Shown: positions 26,023 through 32,409 of the stretch, piece by piece | How positions within the stretch are numbered: the stretch's first letter is position 1 | Layout: the number at the start of each line of letters is the position of its first letter | The notes under the pieces: generated by a model | Seen by the model: only the letters and a program-made list of their open reading frames with translations | Databases searched by the model: none | Told to the model about the DNA's origin: nothing | Program-made: the position numbers and the translations under genes | From: Nocardia puris | Lineage (GTDB): Bacteria > Actinomycetota > Actinomycetes > Mycobacteriales > Mycobacteriaceae | NCBI RefSeq assembly: GCF_003315035.1 | Contig: NZ_QNRE01000027.1 | Location: 1-33,926, forward strand | Length of the DNA: 33,926 nt | Direction: 5' to 3'

Positions 26023-27209
26023 CCGCCACCGCCGTGGTCGTAGCCGTGCTGGCGGCGGTGGGCGGGGCGCTGCTGGTGTGGTTGGGCACCCGCCGCGTGG
26101 TGACGACCCCTGCGGAGCGGGCGGTGCACTCGGCCCTGCACACGGCGTCACTGGCGGCGGTGCCGTTGCGACGGGGGCTCACCGAGGAGTCGGCGCAAGA
26201 GGCGGCACCGCATCTGCGGGCGCTCACCGGAGCCGTGGCGCTGGGCGTCGCCGACGCCGACGCGACGTTGCTGGCCTGGGACGGACCGCACGAAGACCTC
26301 ACCGAGGTGTTCGCCGACGCCGCCCGGCGCGCCATTGCCGGGGAGCGCCCGGTGCTGGTCGCCGGGCCCGCCCACGCCGAGCACGGCGCGCGCACGCTGG
26401 TCGCGCAACCGCTGCTGATCGAGAACAACGGCGTCGCGGGCGCGCTGGGCGTGGTCACCGGGGGCAAGCCCGGCCCCGGTCTGCTCGGCGCGGTCGCCGA
26501 GGTCGCCCGCTACGCCTGCGGCCAACTGGAACTCGCCGAACTCGACGCCTCGCGCGCCCGCCTGGACCGCGCCGAAGTCCGGGCGCTGCGCGCGCAGATC
26601 AGCCCGCACTTCATCTACAACGCGCTCAACACCATCGCCTCGTTCGTGCGCACCGATCCCGACCGCGCCCGCGAACTGATCCTCGAATTCGCCGACTTCA
26701 CCCGCTACTCCTTCCGGGCGGCGGGCGAATTCACCGTCCTGTCGGAGGAACTGCGCAATATCGAGCGCTATCTCGCGCTGGAGCGCGCCCGCTTCGGCGA
26801 CGCGTTGCAGGTGCGGTTGCGCATCGCGCCGGAGGTGCTGGGGGTGGTGCTGCCGTTCCTCGCGCTGCAACCGCTGGTGGAGAACGCGGTGCGCCACGGC
26901 ATCGCGGGCCGCGCGGGCGGCGGCACCATCACCCTCGAGGCCACCGACGCGGGCACCGACTGCCTCATCGCCGTGGAGGACGACGGCTCGGGCATGGATC
27001 CGGAGCTGTTGCGCTCCGGCGCGCTGGACGCCGTCGCCACCGGCCCGGCGGGGTCCGGCGAATCCGCGCACGTCGGCCTCGCCAACGTCGACGACCGGTT
27101 GCGCGCCGCGTTCGGCGACGACTACGGCCTGGTGGTGGAGACGGCGCCCGGCGCGGGAACCAAAGTGAGCCTGCGGGTTCCGAAGTTCCGCGCCGGCGTG
27201 CGGGCCTGA
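26019..27209 (+). CDS. LytS/YehU-type sensor histidine kinase
   Basis: A 396-residue kinase of the His_kinase (LytS/YehU/YpdA) family. Residues 3-22 form one membrane helix and about 35-165 look like a GAF-type sensor domain. The phospho-acceptor H197 lies in AQISPHFIYNALN, the family signature. The N-box N289 lies in LVENAVRHG, and a GHKL ATPase with DDGSGMD and GLANVDDRL completes it. The multi-helix 5TM-LYT sensor of LytS is absent, so the signal is probably sensed in the cytoplasm. The response regulator follows after 52 bases. The transporters and acetyl-CoA synthetase nearby suggest a short carboxylate or a related metabolite as the signal. Confidence 0.92.
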   Translation: MTATAVVVAVLAAVGGALLVWLGTRRVVTTPAERAVHSALHTASLAAVPLRRGLTEESAQEAAPHLRALTGAVALGVADADATLLAWDGPHEDLTEVFADAARRAIAGERPVLVAGPAHAEHGARTLVAQPLLIENNGVAGALGVVTGGKPGPGLLGAVAEVARYACGQLELAELDASRARLDRAEVRALRAQISPHFIYNALNTIASFVRTDPDRARELILEFADFTRYSFRAAGEFTVLSEELRNIERYLALERARFGDALQVRLRIAPEVLGVVLPFLALQPLVENAVRHGIAGRAGGGTITLEATDAGTDCLIAVEDDGSGMDPELLRSGALDAVATGPAGSGESAHVGLANVDDRLRAAFGDDYGLVVETAPGAGTKVSLRVPKFRAGVRA

Positions 27210-27261
27210 GCCGCCGACTCCCGCCAGTCGGACGCGGGCCGACCCTTACCATGGACGGGTT

Positions 27262-28056
27262 GTGACGCAGAACACCGACAAGGGAGCGAGCGCGCTGCGC
27301 GTGCTCGCCGTGGACGACGAGAAACCCGCTCTGGACGAGCTGGTGTACCTGCTGCGCACCCAGCCCGAGGTCGGCGAGATCCACTCGGCGGGCGACGCGA
27401 CCGGCGCGCTGCGGGTGCTGCGCACCCACCCCGTGGATGCCGTCTTCCTCGACATCAACATGCCCGGCCTGGACGGGATGGAGCTCGCGGGCATCCTGTC
27501 CGAATTCGCGAATCCGCCCGCCGTGGTGTTCGTGACCGCCCACGACGACCGCGCGGTCGGCGCCTTCGACCTCGGCGCGGTGGACTACCTGCTCAAACCG
27601 CTGCGCGAGGCGCGCCTGGCCGAGGCCGTGCGCCGCATCACCCAGACCCGCACCGCCCCACCGCCCGCCGCCGCGCCCCGCGCGGATCCGAACGAGGTGA
27701 TCCCGGTGGAGCTCGGCGGCGTCACCACCCTCGTGCACCGCAACGCGGTGAGCTGGGTGGAGGCCGACGGCGACTACGCCCGCCTGCACACCACCGCCGG
27801 GTCGCACCTGGTGCGCATCCCGCTCTCGGCGCTCGAATCCCGGTGGCAGGACGCCGGTTTCCTGCGCGTGCACCGCTCCTACCTGGTCGCCCTGCGCCTG
27901 GTGACCGGGTTGCGCACGGTCGGCAACGGCACCGTGGTGTGCCTGCGCGCCGAGGGCGGCGCGGCCGCCGTCGAACTCCCGGTGAGCCGCCGCCAGGTTC
28001 GCGAACTCAAACAGCGCCTGGTGCACGGGCCCCGCCAGACCTGGACACACCGGTGA
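27262..28056 (+). CDS. LytTR-family response regulator
   Basis: A 264-residue regulator with an N-terminal receiver (about residues 12-125) and a C-terminal LytTR DNA-binding domain (about 150-255). In the receiver, DDEKPAL is the acidic pocket, D64 in VFLDINMPGLDG is the phosphorylation site, and FVTAHDD and YLLKPL supply the conserved Thr and Lys. The LytTR part shows VSWVEADGDYARLHT, FLRVHRSYLVAL and LPVSRRQVRELKQRL. LytTR proteins bind direct repeats spaced by two helical turns; such repeats lie at 30166-30217. The GTG start at 27262 follows the kinase closely. The stop overlaps the next gene as GTGA, so translation is coupled. Confidence 0.93.
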   Translation: MTQNTDKGASALRVLAVDDEKPALDELVYLLRTQPEVGEIHSAGDATGALRVLRTHPVDAVFLDINMPGLDGMELAGILSEFANPPAVVFVTAHDDRAVGAFDLGAVDYLLKPLREARLAEAVRRITQTRTAPPPAAAPRADPNEVIPVELGGVTTLVHRNAVSWVEADGDYARLHTTAGSHLVRIPLSALESRWQDAGFLRVHRSYLVALRLVTGLRTVGNGTVVCLRAEGGAAAVELPVSRRQVRELKQRLVHGPRQTWTHR

Positions 28057-28418
28057 CCGGCCCGCAGCGCCCCGCCCGCGAACGCGTGGTCCTGGCCGAA
28101 CGGCGCGGCGCCCGACGGGTGCGGGCGCGGGTGGAACTGGCCGAGCAGACCGAGATCGGTGAGGCGCTGATCGGCGGGCTGATCCGGGCCCAGCTGGGTC
28201 TGGCGCTGCGGTTCGCGCTGGTGGCGGTGGTGACGTTCGGCGCGCTGCCGGTGCTGTTCGGCGTCACCGCGCTCGGAGAGGCCGTGGTGTTCGGGGTGCG
28301 GCTGCCGTGGCTGCTGCTGGGCTTCGCGGTCTATCCGGCGCTGTACTTGATGGCGCGCCTGTACGTGAAGCTGGCCGAACGCAACGAGGAGGACTTCCTC
28401 GACGTGACCGGGGACTGA
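28053..28418 (+). CDS. Small two-TM protein paired with a symporter
   Basis: A 121-residue protein that starts with a GTG inside the stop of the regulator. The N-terminal 45 residues are highly charged (ARERVVLAERRGARRVRARVELAEQTEIGEAL). Two membrane helices follow at about residues 54-75 and 84-105, then an acidic tail, KLAERNEEDFLDVTGD. It has the same size and layout, and the same position ahead of a sodium:solute symporter, as the DUF485 protein at 30305, but I see no strong sequence match. It may be a divergent DUF485-like partner that helps assemble or regulate the symporter. The symporter starts three bases later. Confidence 0.78.
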   Translation: MTGPQRPARERVVLAERRGARRVRARVELAEQTEIGEALIGGLIRAQLGLALRFALVAVVTFGALPVLFGVTALGEAVVFGVRLPWLLLGFAVYPALYLMARLYVKLAERNEEDFLDVTGD

Positions 28419-28421
28419 ACC

Positions 28422-30167
28422 GTGGGCGCCCCCGCTCTCACCCTGGTCGCGCTGCTGCTCGCCGCCGTCGCCACCGTGGCCATCGGCGCCTACGGGGTGC
28501 GCATGGCGCGCACCACCTCCGACTTCCTGGTCGCCTCCCGCAGCGTGGGCCCCGGCTGGAACGCGGCCGCCATCTCCGGCGAATATCTCTCGGCCGCTTC
28601 GTTTCTGGGCGTGGCCGGGCTCATCGCCAAATACGGGGCCGACGCGCTGTGGTATCCGGTGGGTTTCACGGCGGGCTATCTCGGCCTGCTGCTGTTCGTG
28701 GCCGCGCCGCTGCGGCGCTCCGGCGCGTACACGGTGCCCGACTTCGCCGAATTCCGGCTCGGCTCGGCGCGTTTGCGCAAGCTCGCCGCGGTCGTGGTGG
28801 TGCTGGTGTGCGCGGTGTACCTCATCCCCCAGTTCCAGGGCGCGGGCCTCACGCTGCGCATCCTGCTCGACGTGCCGAGCTGGGTGGGCGCGGTGGCGGT
28901 GGGCGCCATCGTCATCGCGAACGTCACCGGCGGCGGCATGCGCTCCATCACGCTGGTGCAGGCGTTCCAGTACTGGCTGAAGTTCACCGCCGTCGCGCTG
29001 CCCGCGCTGGTGCTGTTCGCGCACTTCCTCGGCGAGGATCGAGAACTCGGCGCGCCCGCGCCACCCGTCGTCGCCGAGCGCACCACCGTCGACGTCACCA
29101 CCGACGTGGTGGTACAGGTCGGGGCGCCGCAAACGGTGTCGATCACGGGAACCCTGGACGGGCGCGCGGTCGACGGACCGGTCACGCTCACCCCCGGCGA
29201 GCACGTGCTGGGCGCGGACAGCGAACTCGTCCTCGACGCGGGCGCGACGGTGCCGGTGGTGGCGGGCGCGCCCGCCGACGGCGCGAGCTGGCTGACCACG
29301 GGCGGCGGTTTCGGCGGCACTCACCCCACCTACCAGGTGTATTCGCTGATGATCGCGACGTTCCTGGGCACGATGGGCCTGCCGCACGTGCTGGTGCGTT
29401 TCTACACCAACCCCGACGGGCGCGCGGCCCGCGCCACCGCACTGGCCGTGATCGGCTTGGTCGGCATGTTCTACCTGTTCCCGACGCTGCTCGGCGTGTT
29501 CGCGAGGCTCTATGTGCCGCAACTGCTCATCACCGGCACTTCCGACGCGGCCGTGCTGCTGCTGCCGGGGTCGGTGCTGAGCGGGTTGCCCGGCCAACTG
29601 CTGGCGGCGCTGGTCGCGGCGGGCGCGATCGCCGCGTTCCTGTCCACGTCGTCGGGGCTGCTGGTGAGCATCGCGGGCGTGCTCAGCACCGATGTACTGC
29701 GCGGGCGCATCCGCGATTTCCGGGTGGCCGCGCTGGTGGCCGGCGCTGTGCCGCTGGGGCTTTCGCTCACCGTCGCCTCTCTGGATCTGTCCAGGACGGT
29801 GGCGCTGGCGTTCTCGGTGGCCGCGTCCACGCTGTGCCCGCTGCTCGTGCTCGGCATCTGGTGGCGCGGGCTCACCGCGAAAGGCGCTGCGGCGGGCCTG
29901 ATCACGGGCGGCTCGGCCGCGGGCGGCGCCACGGCGGTCTCGGTGGCGGGCGGTGTGCCGGAATCGGTGGCGAACGGCTGGCTTTCGGCGATCCTCGGCT
30001 ATCCGGCGGCGGTGAGCGTGCCGCTGGCGTTCCTCACCATGATCGGGGTGAGCCTGGCGACCCGCGGGCCCGGACCGCGCGCGGTGCGGCGGGTGTTCGT
30101 GCGCATGCACGCCCCGGAACGGCTGGGGATGGGTTCGGACCGGGAACGCGGGCTGCGGGCGGGCTGA
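28422..30167 (+). CDS. Sodium:solute symporter (SSS) with large polar insert, ActP/MctC-like
   Basis: A 581-residue permease of the SSS family, paralogous to the ActP-like protein at 30655. Shared segments are GEYLSAASFLGVAGLIAKYG, YTVPDFAEFRL and TMGLPHVLVRFYTNPDGRAAR. About 13 membrane helices are expected. A feature not seen in the paralogue is a polar, beta-rich insert at about residues 205-300 (ERTTVDVTTDVVVQVGAPQ onward, with repeated short V/T strands), in a loop that probably faces the outside. Acetate, pyruvate or propionate are likely substrates by family; none is proven. It begins with GTG three bases after the small membrane protein and is the last gene of the kinase operon. Confidence 0.9.
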   Translation: MGAPALTLVALLLAAVATVAIGAYGVRMARTTSDFLVASRSVGPGWNAAAISGEYLSAASFLGVAGLIAKYGADALWYPVGFTAGYLGLLLFVAAPLRRSGAYTVPDFAEFRLGSARLRKLAAVVVVLVCAVYLIPQFQGAGLTLRILLDVPSWVGAVAVGAIVIANVTGGGMRSITLVQAFQYWLKFTAVALPALVLFAHFLGEDRELGAPAPPVVAERTTVDVTTDVVVQVGAPQTVSITGTLDGRAVDGPVTLTPGEHVLGADSELVLDAGATVPVVAGAPADGASWLTTGGGFGGTHPTYQVYSLMIATFLGTMGLPHVLVRFYTNPDGRAARATALAVIGLVGMFYLFPTLLGVFARLYVPQLLITGTSDAAVLLLPGSVLSGLPGQLLAALVAAGAIAAFLSTSSGLLVSIAGVLSTDVLRGRIRDFRVAALVAGAVPLGLSLTVASLDLSRTVALAFSVAASTLCPLLVLGIWWRGLTAKGAAAGLITGGSAAGGATAVSVAGGVPESVANGWLSAILGYPAAVSVPLAFLTMIGVSLATRGPGPRAVRRVFVRMHAPERLGMGSDRERGLRAG

Positions 30168-30217
30168 CCGTTCGTCGCACCGTGGCGACCGTTCACCGCA
30201 CGGATCGGCACCTTCAC
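30166..30217 (+). promoter_or_regulatory. Putative LytTR-binding direct repeats upstream of the actP operon
   Basis: GACCGTTCGTCGCACCG (30166-30182) is repeated as GACCGTTCACCGCACGG (30187-30203), exactly 21 bases on. A weaker third copy, containing CTTCAC, falls at the next 21-base step (TTC at 30213). Tandem sites two turns apart on one DNA face are the rule for LytTR regulators, and ACCGTTCGTC is the known AlgR core. The first copy begins on the stop codon of the upstream symporter. TACCTT (30262-30267) is a possible -10 for the following genes, so the sites are well placed for activation. Confidence 0.65.
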
Positions 30218-30304
30218 GGACGTGACCCGCGACACAGGGTTCCAGGGGCACCGCCGCGGTCTACCTTCACCGGAGTAAGCCACGTCACACGCTAGGACGA
30301 TCCG

Positions 30305-30658
30305 ATGACCAGTATCGACCTCGACGGCACCACGTCACCGCGCCCACCGAGCGCCGCCGACTTCGCCGCCGTGCAGGCCAGCCCGCAGTTCCAAGAGCTG
30401 CGCACCCGCCTGCGCCGCTTCGTGTTCCCGATGACCGCCGTGTTCCTGATCTGGTATCTGAGCTACGTGCTGCTCGGCGCCTACGCGCACGACTTCATGT
30501 CGGCCACGGTGTTCGGCAATGTCAACGTCGGCCTGCTGCTCGGGCTGGCGCAGTTCGTCACCACCTTCGCGATCACCGGCCTGTACGTGCGCTTCGCCAA
30601 TCGCGAACTCGACCCGCGCGCCGCCGCCATCCGCGAGCAGATGGAGGGCAAGGCATGA
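30305..30658 (+). CDS. DUF485 membrane protein (YjcH/MctB-like)
   Basis: A 117-residue protein of the DUF485 family. After a polar N terminus with FAAVQASPQFQELRTRLRRFVFP come two helices at about residues 44-63 (MTAVFLIWYLSYVLLGAYA) and 76-98 (NVNVGLLLGLAQFVTTFAITGLYV), followed by the typical RFANRELDPRAAAIREQ. In E. coli the homologue YjcH lies between acs and actP, and in Corynebacterium glutamicum MctB precedes the carboxylate transporter MctC. AGGA lies eight bases upstream of the ATG. The stop overlaps the next ATG as ATGA, so the pair is translationally coupled. Its role with the permease is not fully known. Confidence 0.92.
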   Translation: MTSIDLDGTTSPRPPSAADFAAVQASPQFQELRTRLRRFVFPMTAVFLIWYLSYVLLGAYAHDFMSATVFGNVNVGLLLGLAQFVTTFAITGLYVRFANRELDPRAAAIREQMEGKA

Positions 30659-32289
30659 GCACCCAGTACCTGGCCGCGAGCACGGTCGGCAACCCGCTCG
30701 CCAATATCGCCATCTTCGGCCTGTTCGTCGCCGTCACGATGGTCGTGGTGATCCGCGCCAGCCGCAACAACTCCACCGCCGCCGACTACTTCACCGGCGG
30801 GCGCGGCTTCTCCGGCCCGCAGAACGGCGTCGCCATCGCGGGCGACTACCTCTCGGCCGCGAGCTTCCTCGGCATCGCAGGCGCGATCGCGGTGTACGGC
30901 TACGACGGCTTCCTCTACTCCATCGGCTTCCTGGTGGCGTGGCTGGTGGCGCTGCTGCTGGTCGCCGAAATGCTGCGCAACACCGGCAAATTCACCATGG
31001 CCGACGTGCTGAGCTTCCGCCTGAAGGAACGCCCGGTGCGCACCGCCGCCGCGCTGTCCACGCTCACCGTGTCGCTGTTCTACCTGCTGGCGCAGATGGC
31101 GGGCGCGGGCGGCCTGGTGGCGCTGCTGCTCGATATCTCCGACCGGGCCGGGCAGTCCATCGTGATCGCGGTGGTCGGCGTGCTGATGATCATCTACGTG
31201 CTGGTCGGCGGCATGAAGGGCACCACGTGGGTGCAGATCATCAAGGCGGTGCTGCTGATCAGCGGCGCCGGGCTGATGACGCTGATGGTGCTGGCCAAGT
31301 TCGGGTTCGACTTCTCCGAACTGCTCGGCTCGGCGCAGTCCATGGTGTCCGGCTCGGCCAGTGAGGCCGTCGCCGCCCGCGACGTGCTGGCGCCCGGCGC
31401 GCAGTACGGCGGCAGCGAGATGTCCAAGCTGAACTTTCTCTCCCTCGGCCTGGCGCTGGTGCTGGGCACCGCGGGCCTACCGCACGTGCTGATGCGCTTC
31501 TACACCGTGCCCACGGCCAAGGAGGCCCGGCGCTCGGTGGTGTGGGCGATCGGCCTGATCGGCGCGTTCTACCTGTTCACGCTGGTGCTGGGCTACGGCG
31601 CGGCGGCCATCGTCGGCCCCGATCGCATCCTCGCCTCGGCGGGCGGCCAGAACTCGGCGGCGCCGCTGCTGGCCTTCGAACTGGGCGGGGTGCTGCTGCT
31701 GGGCGTCATCTCGGCGGTCGCGTTCGCCACCATCCTCGCGGTGGTCGCGGGCCTCACCATCACCGCGGCGGCCTCGTTCGCCCACGACATCTACGGCAGC
31801 GTGCTCAAGCGCGGCAAGGCCGACGAGTCGGCGCAGGTGCGGGTCTCGCGCATCACGGCGGTGGTGATCGGCGTGCTGGCCATCGGCCTGGGCATCCTGG
31901 CCAACGGGCAGAACATCGCCTTCCTGGTGGCGCTGGCCTTCGCGGTCGCGGCGGCGGCGAACCTGCCGACCATCGTGTACTCGCTGTTCTGGCGGCGCTT
32001 CAACACCACCGGCGCGCTGTGGAGCATGTACGGCGGCCTGATCTCGACCATCGTGCTGATCGTGTTCTCGCCCGCCGTGTCGGGCAGCGCCACCGCGATG
32101 CTGCCGAGCGCCGACTTCGACTGGTTCCCGCTGTCGAACCCCGGCATCGTCTCCATCCCGCTGGCGTTCGCGCTCGGCGTGATCGGCACCCTGCTGGGCG
32201 GCCGCACGCCGGAGAACCCGGACAAGGCCGCCGAGATGGAGGTCCGCTCGCTCACCGGGGTGGGCGCGGAGAAAGCGGTCGTGCACTGA
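30655..32289 (+). CDS. actP: Cation:acetate/monocarboxylate symporter (ActP/MctC-like)
   Basis: A 544-residue SSS-family permease that takes up acetate and probably pyruvate or propionate with a cation. It has the ActP-type segments GDYLSAASFLGIAGAIAVYGYDGFLYSIGF, FTMADVLSFRLKERPVRTAAA, GTAGLPHVLMRFYTVPTAKEARRS and AVAAAANLPTIVYSLFWRRFNTTGALWSMYGG. The length is that of E. coli ActP (about 549). It is coupled to the DUF485 gene and followed by acetyl-CoA synthetase, so transport and activation of acetate are linked as in the E. coli acs-yjcH-actP locus. The gene probably responds to the LytTR sites upstream. Compared with the paralogue at 28422 it has only a short loop at the insert position. 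Confidence 0.93.
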   Translation: MSTQYLAASTVGNPLANIAIFGLFVAVTMVVVIRASRNNSTAADYFTGGRGFSGPQNGVAIAGDYLSAASFLGIAGAIAVYGYDGFLYSIGFLVAWLVALLLVAEMLRNTGKFTMADVLSFRLKERPVRTAAALSTLTVSLFYLLAQMAGAGGLVALLLDISDRAGQSIVIAVVGVLMIIYVLVGGMKGTTWVQIIKAVLLISGAGLMTLMVLAKFGFDFSELLGSAQSMVSGSASEAVAARDVLAPGAQYGGSEMSKLNFLSLGLALVLGTAGLPHVLMRFYTVPTAKEARRSVVWAIGLIGAFYLFTLVLGYGAAAIVGPDRILASAGGQNSAAPLLAFELGGVLLLGVISAVAFATILAVVAGLTITAAASFAHDIYGSVLKRGKADESAQVRVSRITAVVIGVLAIGLGILANGQNIAFLVALAFAVAAAANLPTIVYSLFWRRFNTTGALWSMYGGLISTIVLIVFSPAVSGSATAMLPSADFDWFPLSNPGIVSIPLAFALGVIGTLLGGRTPENPDKAAEMEVRSLTGVGAEKAVVH

Positions 32290-32294
32290 CCGCC

Positions 32295-32312
32295 CGGTCC
32301 CGGCCGGGACCG
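32295..32312. other. 18-bp perfect palindrome after actP
   Basis: CGGTCCCGG and CCGGGACCG abut with no spacer, six bases past the actP stop. A hairpin here would need an internal loop, so it may be a protein site or an mRNA 3'-end stem rather than a terminator. The clearer terminator follows at 32341-32370. Confidence 0.4.
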
Positions 32313-32340
32313 CACAGACCGCCGCAACGGCGCGGCGCCG

Positions 32341-32370
32341 GCCGGGTCCCGGACATGTTCGGGACCCGGC
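32341..32370 (+). terminator. Terminator between actP and acs
   Basis: An 11-bp perfect stem (32341-32351 with 32360-32370) encloses an 8-base loop. It lies about 50 bases after actP and 40 bases before the acs GTG. It may end the transporter transcript or set a lower level for acs by partial read-through. No strong promoter for acs is visible in the 39 bases that follow. Confidence 0.6.
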
Positions 32371-32409
32371 CCCATCGCCGTTCTCACTGAAGTCGATAGG
32401 AGATAGAAC

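Noticed and set aside
28053..32289. Mobile element or phage origin of the transporter block
   Set aside because: No transposase, integrase, terminal inverted repeat or tRNA junction is present, and GC content and codon use match the rest apart from the acs patch.
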